In this document: piece after piece, positions 40,610 through 48,878 of the stretch
How positions within the stretch are numbered: position 1 is the stretch's first letter
Layout of the letters: every line of letters starts with the position of its first letter
Assembly: GCA_034419075.1 (NCBI GenBank)
Contig: DAOULR010000018.1
Coordinates: forward strand, 62,001-126,000
Direction of reading: 5' to 3'
DNA from: E44-bin88 sp034419075
GTDB taxonomy: Bacteria; Chloroflexota; Dehalococcoidia; Dehalococcoidales; BS750m-G39
Length of the DNA: 64,000 nucleotides
Program-made: the position numbers and the translations under genes
Notes under the pieces: model-generated
Seen by the model: the letters and a program-made list of their open reading frames with translations, nothing else
Told to the model about the DNA's origin: nothing
The model's database searches: none

Positions 40610-41179
40610 ATGGCCAGAAATGCAGCTATAGGCGAAAAGTCCATCCCCGAGCTGCTTAAATCGCTCAAGTCCAAAAACGACACGGAGAGGTACGGCAGCT
40701 TCGAGGTCCTGTTGCGCATAAGCGAGGGAAAACCCGAATCACTCTATCCCCACTGGGATTTCCTGGCCGATATGCTCGATAGCAAAAACGCCTACTGGAA
40801 GCTGATTGCGGTCAGACTAATCTCTAACCTAACCGCAGTTGATAGCGAGAATAGGTTTGAGAAGATATTCGATAGATACTACAATCTGCTCAATGACAGC
40901 GTCATCATTGCCGGGCACATCACGGCCGATTCGGGCAAGATTGCCCGCGCCAAACCGAAACTTCGGACAGAGATAACCAATAGACTGTTGAATATAGACC
41001 AGACCGCCCAGAAGCACAAGGACCTGATAAAGGCGGGCGCCATAGCGTCTTTCAGCGAATACTTCGCTGAATCTAGAGAAAAGAAAAAAATAGTAGACTT
41101 CGTCAAGCAACAGCTGAATGGTGAAAGCCCCAAGACGAGGAAAATAGCTAAAGAATTCCTGGAGAAGTGGGGGAACTGA
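40610..41179 (+). CDS. HEAT-like helical repeat protein of unknown function
   Basis: A 189-residue, almost entirely helical protein. The first part (IPELLKSLKSKNDTERYGSFEVLLRISEGKPE, then YWKLIAVRLISNLTAV) looks like HEAT/armadillo repeats, and the last 60 residues are strongly charged. Such proteins usually bind other proteins. It lies between homoserine dehydrogenase and threonine synthase (13 nt and 1 nt gaps), so it is cotranscribed with them, but nothing ties it to threonine synthesis. Confidence 0.75.
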   Translation: MARNAAIGEKSIPELLKSLKSKNDTERYGSFEVLLRISEGKPESLYPHWDFLADMLDSKNAYWKLIAVRLISNLTAVDSENRFEKIFDRYYNLLNDSVIIAGHITADSGKIARAKPKLRTEITNRLLNIDQTAQKHKDLIKAGAIASFSEYFAESREKKKIVDFVKQQLNGESPKTRKIAKEFLEKWGN

Positions 41180-41180
41180 T

Positions 41181-42233
41181 ATGAAACCTGGCGTTCTCTT
41201 TAGATACAAAGACTTTCTCCCCATCACCAAAAAGACGCCCTTGTTCTCTTTAGGCGAGGGCGATACACCGCTGGTCAGGTGCCCCCAACTGGAGAAGGAG
41301 CTGGCCGTCGGCGAGCTTTACTTTAAGTTGGAGGGCTGTAACCCCACCGGCTCGTTTAAAGACCGGGGTATGGTGGTAGCGGTGGCTAAGGCGCTGGAGG
41401 CGGGGAGTAAGGCTTTGATGTGCGCCTCGACGGGGAATACCAGTGCCTCGGCGGCGGCTTACGCCGCCGGCTGCGGCGTCGAGTCTATAATCATTATCCC
41501 CAAGGGCAAGATTGCACTGGGCAAGATGGCACAGGCGATTATCTACAAAGCTAAAATCGTGGCCATAGACGGCAACTTCGACCAGGCTCTAAAGATAGTT
41601 CTCGCCCTTACCGAAAAGTACCCAGTCACGCTGGTCAACTCGCTCAACCCCAACCGCATCGAGGGGCAGAAGACGGCCGCCTTCGAGGTTATTGATGTCC
41701 TGGGCGAGGCCCCCGACTATCTCTTTATCCCCGTGGGTAATGCGGGTAACATCACTGCCTACTGGAAGGGCTTTAAGGAATACTATGAGGTGGGCAAAGC
41801 CAAAATCCGGCCCAAGATGATGGGCTTTCAGGCGGAGGGGGCCGCCCCCATCGTCAGGGGGCACATAGTGGAAAAGCCGGAGACGGTAGCTTCGGCAATT
41901 CGAATCGGCAACCCCGCCAGCTGGAAAAGAGCGGAGGCCGCCAGAGATGAGTCGGGCGGCATTATCGATATGGTCAGCGACAACGAGATTCTGGCTGCCC
42001 AGAAGATGCTGGCGACCAAGGGCGGCATCTTCGGTGAGCCGGCCTCGGCGGCATCTTTAGCTGGGCTGGTCAAGCTCCGTAAGCAGGGTAGGGACTTCTC
42101 CCAGAACCGCATCGTCTGTATCGTCACTGGCACTGGGCTTAAGGACACTGAAACGGCGGTCAAAAGCGCCGAGCCGTTCTTGGAGCTTCCCGCCGAGCTG
42201 TCCACCGTGGAGGAGGCACTAGGGCTAACTTGA
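41181..42233 (+). CDS. thrC: Threonine synthase
   Basis: A 350-residue PLP enzyme that converts O-phosphohomoserine to threonine. LSLGEGDTPLVRC, the PLP lysine in GSFKDRGM, the substrate loop STGNTSASAAAYAA, and the PLP phosphate loop VPVGNAGNITAYW are intact. Its length is that of the short class II-like form. It starts one base after the HEAT-like gene's stop. Second step of the operon with homoserine dehydrogenase; homoserine kinase is not in the window. Confidence 0.95.
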   Translation: MKPGVLFRYKDFLPITKKTPLFSLGEGDTPLVRCPQLEKELAVGELYFKLEGCNPTGSFKDRGMVVAVAKALEAGSKALMCASTGNTSASAAAYAAGCGVESIIIIPKGKIALGKMAQAIIYKAKIVAIDGNFDQALKIVLALTEKYPVTLVNSLNPNRIEGQKTAAFEVIDVLGEAPDYLFIPVGNAGNITAYWKGFKEYYEVGKAKIRPKMMGFQAEGAAPIVRGHIVEKPETVASAIRIGNPASWKRAEAARDESGGIIDMVSDNEILAAQKMLATKGGIFGEPASAASLAGLVKLRKQGRDFSQNRIVCIVTGTGLKDTETAVKSAEPFLELPAELSTVEEALGLT

Positions 42234-42252
42234 CATAACAAGGAGGGCTGGA

Positions 42253-42819
42253 GTGATTAACGAGGCAGATATTAAAGCAGCCGTAACCGCTATGATTAAA
42301 GCCATTGGGGAAGACCCGGAGAGGGAGGGCTTGAAAGGCACTCCTCAGCGCGTGGCCGATATGTACGCTGAGCTTTTTAGCGGGCTTATCATGGATCCGA
42401 AGCAAGACCTTTCCGTGGGCTTTGAAGAGGGGCACCGTGAGATGGTCATCCTCAGGGATATTCCCTTCTACTCCATGTGCGAGCATCACCTCTTACCCTT
42501 CTATGGCGTGGTCCACGTGGGCTATCTGCCCAACGAGACGGGGCGTGTTGTTGGTGGCAGTAAGCTGGCGCGGGTGGTGGAAATCTTCGCCAAACGCCCC
42601 CAGATTCAGGAAAGGATGACCTCACAAATTGCCGACGCCATCGTCAGCGGGCTGAAACCAGATGGGGTGGGGGTCATCGTTCAGGCGGAGCACCTTTGCA
42701 TGATAATGCGGGGCATAAAGAAACCGGGGAGTGCCATCGTTACCTCAGCCCTGAGGGGAAGCTTTCGTAGCCGAACCGAGACCAGGGCCGAGTTCTTTTC
42801 GCTGCTGTACGGCAAGTAG
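42253..42819 (+). CDS. folE: GTP cyclohydrolase I
   Basis: A 188-residue FolE that turns GTP into dihydroneopterin triphosphate for folate. Zinc ligands are Cys and His in YSMCEHHLLPF and the Cys in QAEHLCMIMRG; SKLARVVEIFAKRPQIQERMT is the family core. GTG start with AGGAGG (42241-42246) upstream. It follows thrC by 19 nt and is convergent with the desulforedoxin-like pair. Confidence 0.96.
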   Translation: MINEADIKAAVTAMIKAIGEDPEREGLKGTPQRVADMYAELFSGLIMDPKQDLSVGFEEGHREMVILRDIPFYSMCEHHLLPFYGVVHVGYLPNETGRVVGGSKLARVVEIFAKRPQIQERMTSQIADAIVSGLKPDGVGVIVQAEHLCMIMRGIKKPGSAIVTSALRGSFRSRTETRAEFFSLLYGK

Positions 42820-42820
42820 T

Positions 42821-42964
42821 CTAGTCTGAGGAGGGGATGGGGCGGGGTTCCTGGAGCTCCATCTCCTGGCCGCAGCAGCTGGGTGTGCCTTCACCAGCCT
42901 TGGTGCAGAGTATTTCCGTGCCGCATTTCTTACAGCGGTATCTTTTCCCTAGTTGACTGGCCAT
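42821..42964 (-). CDS. Desulforedoxin-like small iron protein, copy 1
   Basis: A 47-residue protein: YRCKKCG, an 18-residue gap and then PSCCGQEM. The CxxCG...CCGxxM order is that of desulforedoxin and the N-terminal domain of desulfoferrodoxin, which bind one iron by four cysteines. It begins one base after the stop of its paralogue and has an extra Pro-rich tail (EPRPIPSSD). Cytoplasmic electron carrier or rubredoxin-like protein, by family. Confidence 0.8.
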   Translation of the reverse strand: MASQLGKRYRCKKCGTEILCTKAGEGTPSCCGQEMELQEPRPIPSSD

Positions 42965-43084
42965 CTATTTCTTCTGTTCCATAGGTTTGCCGCAGCAGTG
43001 GATAGCGCCTTCACCGCCGCGGGTAACGATAAACTCGGCGCCGCACTTTTTGCAGCAATATCTTTTACCTATCTGATTTGCCAT
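42965..43084 (-). CDS. Desulforedoxin-like small iron protein, copy 2
   Basis: A 39-residue protein: YCCKKCG, then a TRGGEG turn and HCCGKPM. Four cysteines in the desulforedoxin pattern and nothing else. GAGAGG lies before the ATG. It is directly upstream of copy 1 (stop and start adjacent), and the two differ mainly in the middle and at the C-terminus. Probably a tandem duplication. Confidence 0.8.
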   Translation of the reverse strand: MANQIGKRYCCKKCGAEFIVTRGGEGAIHCCGKPMEQKK

Positions 43085-43164
43085 CTAAATGTTGCCTCTC
43101 AAAGACTCATCGGCTCTACAAACCATACTATTATAAGCTCTGGTCTGGGCGCTGTCAAAGACTC

Positions 43165-43581
43165 CTATTCTCCCATTAGCTGCACCACGATCTGCCTGGA
43201 ACGGGCCCTGTTGTCAAAGTCCACCACCACGATTTGCTGCCAGGTGCCCAACGCTAGGCTTTTACCGCTAAAGGGAATGACCAGCGAAGCCCCCAGCAGC
43301 GAAGCCCGCACGTGAGAATGCCCGTTGCCGTCGTGCCAGGCCTTGTCGTGCTCATAAGGGATGTCTTGGGGGATGGTTCTCTCCCACATGTTCTTGAAGT
43401 CGGCCAGTAGCCCTGGTTCGTACTCAATGGTGGTAATGCCCGCCGTGGAACCGGTGATGAACAGGGTAATCGTGCCCTTGCTTAAGTTCGTCTCGGCCAG
43501 CTGTTTTTGCACCTGGGGCGTAATGTCAATGATATCGCCGTGCCCTTTGCTTTCCAGGCTTATCTTCTTGGTTAGTACCAT
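43165..43581 (-). CDS. YjbQ family protein (UPF0047)
   Basis: A 138-residue protein with the family core: GITTIEYEPGLLADF near the middle, then YEHDKAWHDGNGHSHVRASLLGASLVIPFSGKSLALGTWQQIVVVDFDNRARSRQIVVQLMG, which holds the conserved His and Asp. It is listed as having weak thiamine-phosphate synthase activity in some members; true role unknown. A GAGG site precedes the ATG. It follows the flavoprotein gene by 22 nt. Confidence 0.92.
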   Translation of the reverse strand: MVLTKKISLESKGHGDIIDITPQVQKQLAETNLSKGTITLFITGSTAGITTIEYEPGLLADFKNMWERTIPQDIPYEHDKAWHDGNGHSHVRASLLGASLVIPFSGKSLALGTWQQIVVVDFDNRARSRQIVVQLMGE

Positions 43582-43603
43582 AACGCGCCTCCTCGAAGAC
43601 GTT

Positions 43604-44170
43604 TCAGGCTTTCAACTTTTTTACCAGCAGGGCGATGTTTTTACCGAACCTCCAGGCGGTGTCCAGCCCCTCCTGGTCTTTAGCCACGTCGCCCTTCTCC
43701 ATGCCGAAGGCGATATTCCAGTAGGTCGAGCCGGCCATAAAGAAGTTGGAAATCTGGAACCAGTAGTTCAGTTGCGCCAGGGTAAAGTTCTGGCCGGCGC
43801 GGCGGGCGACCACCAGCGCCCCGCCCACCTTGCCCTTAAAGACGCCCCCGTTAAGGCCGGCAATAAAGCCCGTCCGTTCCATCAGCCCCTTGATTAAGGC
43901 CGTCGCCGAGCTATAGTAAACCGGTGAAGCCAGTATAATCGCCTCCGCCGCCTTCATTTTTTCGTATACGGGGAAGAGGTCGTCCTTGATGGAGCACTGC
44001 TCGCCTTTGGCGCAGGCCATACAGGCGTTGCAGGGACGAATATCCAGGCCCGCCAGCCTGACCAGCTCGGTGTCCAACCCTTCCTCGGCGATGGCGTTGA
44101 GCGTGTGCCCAGTTAGTATTTCCGTGTTGCCATTTTTGCGGGGGCTGCCGACGATACCAATTGCTTTCAT
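43604..44170 (-). CDS. Iron-sulfur flavoprotein, NADPH-dependent FMN reductase family
   Basis: A 188-residue flavodoxin-fold protein. MKAIGIVGSPRKNGNTEIL binds the FMN phosphate; a CxxCxxCx4-7C motif (CNACMACAKGEQC, residues ~46-58) suggests a [4Fe-4S] cluster, as in methanogen iron-sulfur flavoproteins; SPVYYSSATALIKGLMER is the conserved isoalloxazine region. I prefer the ATG at 44170 because GAGGAGG lies just upstream; an ATG at 44203 would add 11 residues inside pyrK. It shuttles electrons in anaerobes. Confidence 0.9.
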   Translation of the reverse strand: MKAIGIVGSPRKNGNTEILTGHTLNAIAEEGLDTELVRLAGLDIRPCNACMACAKGEQCSIKDDLFPVYEKMKAAEAIILASPVYYSSATALIKGLMERTGFIAGLNGGVFKGKVGGALVVARRAGQNFTLAQLNYWFQISNFFMAGSTYWNIAFGMEKGDVAKDQEGLDTAWRFGKNIALLVKKLKA

Positions 44171-44181
44171 TTTAGCCTCCT

Positions 44182-44943
44182 CTAATCGCTTAACTCCTCC
44201 CAACTAACGTCATTCAGTTCGAATACGGGTCCGTCTTGACATACCTGTTTTAAGCCCTTTCGAGTCTTTACCGTGCAGCCGTAGCAGACGCCGAGCCCAC
44301 AGCCCATCCGCACCTCCAGGGATATCTGAATGGGCTTGTTTTTCAGCTTCGACATCTTTGCCATCGTTTTATACATCGCCAGCGGCCCGCAGGCAAAGGT
44401 TTGGTCGGCTTCTTTTATAAAATCGGGCAGGAGGTCGGTTATCATGCCCTTTTCGCCCTTACTACCGTCTTCGGTGGCGATGACCAGTTTAACTTCAGGG
44501 AGGTGGGGATAAAGCTGGGCGGCGCTCGCTGTGCCGTATAATAAGGTGACTTCCTTTCCCTGTTTAGCAGCTTCCTCGGCCAGGAATCTCAGCGGGGCGA
44601 TACCGATACCCCCCGCCACCAGCAATAGATTCTTTGAGTTGGGACTAATGCTAAAGCCGTTTCCCAGCGGCCCCAGCAGGTCTAGCTTTTCGCCAGACGT
44701 GCGCTGTGATAGCCACTGCGTACCGCCCCCCACCACGTTGAAGAGTAGAGCAATCTTGTCGCCCTCCCGCTGGTGGATGCTAAAAGGGCGGCGCAGTTGG
44801 TGCTCATCGTTTTCCCCGCAGCGCACCATGACAAACTGCCCTGCTCGTGCCTGGGAGGCGATTTGGGGGGATTCCAGCCAGAGCAGGTGCGCCCCAGCCA
44901 TGGGCGTGGTGTTGGCGGTGACCTTGGCTATCTCCAGCATCAT
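44182..44943 (-). CDS. pyrK: Dihydroorotate dehydrogenase electron-transfer subunit
   Basis: A 253-residue FAD/[2Fe-2S] protein that passes electrons from dihydroorotate dehydrogenase to NAD. FVMVRCG...LRRPFSIHQREGDKIALLF binds FAD, LLVAGGIGIAPL binds NAD, and the C-terminal cluster motif is CGLGVCYGCTVKTRKGLKQVCQDGPVF. The start overlaps the carB stop (ATGATG) by 4 nt, so it is the last gene of the pyrimidine operon. The catalytic partner PyrD is not encoded in the window. Confidence 0.93.
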   Translation of the reverse strand: MMLEIAKVTANTTPMAGAHLLWLESPQIASQARAGQFVMVRCGENDEHQLRRPFSIHQREGDKIALLFNVVGGGTQWLSQRTSGEKLDLLGPLGNGFSISPNSKNLLLVAGGIGIAPLRFLAEEAAKQGKEVTLLYGTASAAQLYPHLPEVKLVIATEDGSKGEKGMITDLLPDFIKEADQTFACGPLAMYKTMAKMSKLKNKPIQISLEVRMGCGLGVCYGCTVKTRKGLKQVCQDGPVFELNDVSWEELSD

Positions 44944-47900
44944 TCGGGTGCCTTCTTCCTGTAGTCGGCTACGGGCAGGGCACTGTAAATCTGGCTCCCC
45001 TTGAGCAAGACCTTCAATGCGGCCTGGGCGGTATCGAGCGAGGTAAAGCAGGGGATGCGCTTCTCGGTGGCGGCACGGCGGATACGGAAGCCGTCCCGCA
45101 GCTGAACGCGTCCGCCGGTAATGGTGTTGACGATGCCGTTCACCGTCTTGTCGTTGATGATGTCAAGCACATTGGGGTGCCCTTCGCTCAATTTCTTGTG
45201 TATGGCTGTTACCGGCAGTCCTGATGCCTTAATCATGGCGGCGGTGCCCTCGGTGGCATAGAGCTTGTAGCCTATCTGGGAAAAGCCCTTGATGATGGGT
45301 AATGCCTCTGGCTTATCCCGGTCGGCGATGCTGAAGAGTATGGCGCCTTCTGACTGGAGGTTGATACCCGCCGCCTGCAGTGCCTTGGCCAGGGCGGCGT
45401 CGTAGTTGTAATCAATACCCATTATCTCGCCGGTGGACTTCATCTCGGGCCCCAGGTAGGTATCGACGCCAATCAATTTTGACATGGAAAAGACGGGGGC
45501 TTTGATGGCCACCAGCTTTTGTCGCGGCCAGAGGCCCGTCTGGTAGCCCTGCTTTTTAAGGCTCTGGCCCAGCATGACCTTGGTGGCAACCTTTACCATA
45601 GGCACACCGGTGACCTTGGAGATGAAAGGGATGGTGCGGCTGGCGCGTGGGTTTACCTCTAGCACATATACCGATGAACCGTTGCCTTGGCTATTGCGCA
45701 TAATGACAAACTGGATGTTCATCAAGCCCTTGATTTTGAGTCCCAGACCGATTCTGATGGCGTAGTCGACCAGTGTATCCACCTCGGCTTCGGTCAGGTT
45801 GATGCCAGGGTAGAGCGCCATGGAATCGCCGCTGTGAACTCCAGCCCTCTCTATGTGCTCCATTATCCCCGGAATGAGGATGTCTTCACCGTCACCGACG
45901 GCGTCGACCTCTGCCTCTTTGCCCTCAAGGTACTTGTCGATGAGGACGGGGTGCTTGGTGTCGAGCTCGATGGCCTGTTTGATGTAGCGGCTCAGCTCGC
46001 TGGAATTGTGCACGATTTCCATAGCCCGACCGCCGAGAACATAGCTGGGGCGGACCAGCACTGGATAGCCGATGAGCTTGGCCACGCTTAAAGCTTCCTC
46101 CGCCGAGGTTACGCCAGCGCCAGGGGGCTGGGGTATACCCAGCTCGTTTAAAAAGTTCTCGAAACGGCGCCTGTCCTCGGCCAGGTCAATAGCTTCGACA
46201 CTGGAGCCGAGCAGGGGCATGCCGCTGCGGGCTATGGGTTCGGCCAGGTTTATCGCCGTCTGCCCGCCGAACTGAACGATTGACGGTGGTGCCTCCCCAT
46301 TTCCCCCCTCGTTCTCCAGTATGTCGCGCAGGCTCTCCTCGTCTAAAGCCTCGAAGTAGAGGCGGTCACTGGTGTCAAAGTCGGTAGAGACCGTCTCCGG
46401 GTTTGAGTTCACCATGATGGCCTTGTAGTCGGACTCCTGCAGAGCCCAGGCGGAGTGGACGCTGCAGTAATCAAATTCTATTCCCTGGCCGATACGTATC
46501 GGCCCGCTGCCGATAACCACCGCCTTTTTCGCCTTGGGGGGCAGTGCTTCGTTTTCCTGTTCGTAGCTGCTGTAGAAGTAGGGGGTGGCGGCATCGAACT
46601 CGGCGGCGCAGGTGTCCACCATCTTATATACGGGGCGTATGTTCCAGTCGCGGCGCAGTTGCCTTACCTGTTCAGGGAGTCGGTCGGCTAATGTGCCTAT
46701 CTGCTCGTCGGCGAAGCCCAGCCGTTTCGCCTTGAGCATAAGCTCAGGGGCCAGCGTCTCGGCCAGCAGCGTTTTTTCCATATCCACGATATTCTGCAGC
46801 TTGGTGGTGAACCAGAGGTCGATATGCGTGTGCTCGGAAAGCGCCTTGGGCGTTATCCCCCGCCTCAGCGCCGCCATCAGCGCCCAGAGCCTGAGGTCGT
46901 TAGGCTCCAGCGGGTAGGCTTTGATGTCCTCATTCAACTTCCAGCCAGGGTCTTCCCAGAGCAGTGACCTATTGCCGAACTCCAGAGAGCGGATTGCCTT
47001 CTGCAGGGCAGCTTCGAAGCAGCGGTCAATGGCCATAACCTCGCCGGTGGCCTTCATCTGGGTGCCGATAATACGGTCGCCGAAGGCGAATTTATCAAAG
47101 GGCCAGCGCGGAATCTTGACCACCAGGTAGTCCAAGGCTGGCTCGAAGGAAGCCATCGTCTTGCCGGTTACCTGGTTGGGTATTTCGTCCAGCCTTTTGC
47201 CCACGGCTATCTTGGCGGCCACGCGGGCGATAGGATAACCGGTGGCTTTGCTGGCCAGCGCCGAGCTGCGGCTGACTCTGGGATTGACCTCAATGACATA
47301 GTAGTTCTGGCTGTTGGGGTCGAGGGCGAACTGTATGTTGCAGCCACCTTCCACGCCCAGGGCGCGGATAATCTTTAGGCTGGCTGTCCTCAACATCTGG
47401 TACTCTTTGTTGGTCAGTGTCTGGCTGGGGGCGACAACGATGCTATCACCAGTATGCACTCCCATCGGGTCAAAGTTTTCCATGTTACAGACAGTGATAC
47501 AGTTGTTGGCCGCGTCCCGCATTACCTCGTACTCTATTTCCTTCCACCCCACCACCGATTTCTCCACCAGCACCTGGCTGATGGGGCTGGCCGCTAATCC
47601 GCCGCTGACCACTCTATCGAATTCCTTAGGGGTGCGGGCCACCCCTCCCCCCGTCCCCCCCAGCGTGTAGGCGGGGCGGATAATCAGGGGCAGGCCTATT
47701 TCCTTAGCCACCTTGCGGGCCTGCTTTAGTGTGTTGACGGTGGCGCTCTGGGGCGTTGGCTCGCCGATTTCGGTCATCAGCTTCTTGAAAAGCTCGCGGT
47801 CTTCGGCGTTTCGGATGGTCTGGATGGGGGTGCCCAGAGATTTTACGTTGTATTTCTCCAGTATGCCGGCGTTAGCCAGGTCTACAGCCAGGTTTAAGCC

Positions 47901-48170
47901 CGTCTGCCCGCCGAGGGTGGGCAAAAGCCCGTCGGGGCGCTCTTTTTCGATGATGCGCCCGACCATTTCTACCGTCAGCGGCTCGATATAGACAATGTCG
48001 GCGATGCCCTCATCGGTCATGATGGTGGCGGGATTTGAGTTGACCAGCACCGAGGTAACGCCTTCTTCCCGCATGGCCTTGCAGGCCTGGGTGCCGGCGT
48101 AGTCGAACTCCGCCGCCTGGCCGATTATAATTGGGCCGCTACCGACGATTAGTACTTTTTTAGGTTTCAA
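44940..48170 (-). CDS. carB: Carbamoyl-phosphate synthase large subunit
   Basis: A 1076-residue enzyme of full length with two ATP-grasp halves. KKVLIVGSGPIIIGQAAEFDYAGTQACKAMREEG opens the first half and KKAVVIGSGPIRIGQGIEFDYCSVHSAWALQ the second; the last ~130 residues form the MGS-like allosteric domain (GYKLYATEGTAAMI). It makes carbamoyl phosphate from bicarbonate, ATP and ammonia delivered by CarA. Translation starts at a TTG that overlaps the stop of the inserted HEPN-like gene (TTGA), with AAGGAG inside that gene. Confidence 0.97.
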   Translation of the reverse strand: MKPKKVLIVGSGPIIIGQAAEFDYAGTQACKAMREEGVTSVLVNSNPATIMTDEGIADIVYIEPLTVEMVGRIIEKERPDGLLPTLGGQTGLNLAVDLANAGILEKYNVKSLGTPIQTIRNAEDRELFKKLMTEIGEPTPQSATVNTLKQARKVAKEIGLPLIIRPAYTLGGTGGGVARTPKEFDRVVSGGLAASPISQVLVEKSVVGWKEIEYEVMRDAANNCITVCNMENFDPMGVHTGDSIVVAPSQTLTNKEYQMLRTASLKIIRALGVEGGCNIQFALDPNSQNYYVIEVNPRVSRSSALASKATGYPIARVAAKIAVGKRLDEIPNQVTGKTMASFEPALDYLVVKIPRWPFDKFAFGDRIIGTQMKATGEVMAIDRCFEAALQKAIRSLEFGNRSLLWEDPGWKLNEDIKAYPLEPNDLRLWALMAALRRGITPKALSEHTHIDLWFTTKLQNIVDMEKTLLAETLAPELMLKAKRLGFADEQIGTLADRLPEQVRQLRRDWNIRPVYKMVDTCAAEFDAATPYFYSSYEQENEALPPKAKKAVVIGSGPIRIGQGIEFDYCSVHSAWALQESDYKAIMVNSNPETVSTDFDTSDRLYFEALDEESLRDILENEGGNGEAPPSIVQFGGQTAINLAEPIARSGMPLLGSSVEAIDLAEDRRRFENFLNELGIPQPPGAGVTSAEEALSVAKLIGYPVLVRPSYVLGGRAMEIVHNSSELSRYIKQAIELDTKHPVLIDKYLEGKEAEVDAVGDGEDILIPGIMEHIERAGVHSGDSMALYPGINLTEAEVDTLVDYAIRIGLGLKIKGLMNIQFVIMRNSQGNGSSVYVLEVNPRASRTIPFISKVTGVPMVKVATKVMLGQSLKKQGYQTGLWPRQKLVAIKAPVFSMSKLIGVDTYLGPEMKSTGEIMGIDYNYDAALAKALQAAGINLQSEGAILFSIADRDKPEALPIIKGFSQIGYKLYATEGTAAMIKASGLPVTAIHKKLSEGHPNVLDIINDKTVNGIVNTITGGRVQLRDGFRIRRAATEKRIPCFTSLDTAQAALKVLLKGSQIYSALPVADYRKKAPE

Positions 48171-48856
48171 GTTTGCTCCTTGCTACTTAAATCATTAATA
48201 CATTTCTTGTATATTTCTTCTATTAGATTTCTCATATTGATAATACTTTCATTGCAGTATGGTATTACTTCTTGTTTGGACTTACCGCTATTAATATCAC
48301 GCGGGTTATCGACTAAGTATGTTGCCGTGATTCTATCGGCCTCTAAGTAGCGTATTTGGGGGTCATCGTTTGGTTTCCTCGGCTTTGGTTTTACGGTTGC
48401 TATGCTATAGAAGCTGATCACGCTTCTATGTGCAGAATGATTTCGATATTCACGGAGTTTCCAGAACCATCCGCTACTATCGCCATTAAGCTTTCTAAGT
48501 TTTTGTAGCACCTTGCCCTCTTTGGGCATTTTGCTAATCACAGTTTCCATTTTCACTTTTTCTATATCTAAGTCACATCTAAAAGCAACGTTAATCTCCT
48601 GTAATAGCGTGTCAAATGCACCAACAATCTCAAATAAAAAAGCGTCCAAGTTCAGCTCAGCTCTTTTTATCGTTTTAGGATATGTTAATGCACTGTGCTT
48701 TCGTTCCAAACGTTTCAGATTGCTTAAAAATTGCTTTGCTGCCCACAATTTAAACTGAACACGTTTGTGGAATTGCTCTAAGAGTCCTCTCTTAGTCTCA
48801 TCCTTTAAGCGCTGGCTAACAATGGTTGGGAAAATCGCGGAATTAGAAGCACTCAT
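48167..48856 (-). CDS. HEPN-like protein inserted between carA and carB
   Basis: A 229-residue, mostly helical protein unrelated to pyrimidine synthesis. The stretch FWKLREYRNHSAHRS contains R138-N-x3-H143, the Rx4-6H motif of HEPN domains, and the long helical segment before it (FLFEIVGAFDTLLQEINVAF) fits that fold (Cthe_2314-like). HEPN proteins are often RNases in toxin or defence systems. The gene is clearly more A+T-rich than carA and carB, so it was probably acquired. No antitoxin is adjacent. It is nevertheless in the operon, 22 nt after carA, and overlaps carB by 4 nt. Confidence 0.75.
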   Translation of the reverse strand: MSASNSAIFPTIVSQRLKDETKRGLLEQFHKRVQFKLWAAKQFLSNLKRLERKHSALTYPKTIKRAELNLDAFLFEIVGAFDTLLQEINVAFRCDLDIEKVKMETVISKMPKEGKVLQKLRKLNGDSSGWFWKLREYRNHSAHRSVISFYSIATVKPKPRKPNDDPQIRYLEADRITATYLVDNPRDINSGKSKQEVIPYCNESIINMRNLIEEIYKKCINDLSSKEQT

Positions 48857-48878
48857 TTCCCCTACCTCACCCCTTTAT

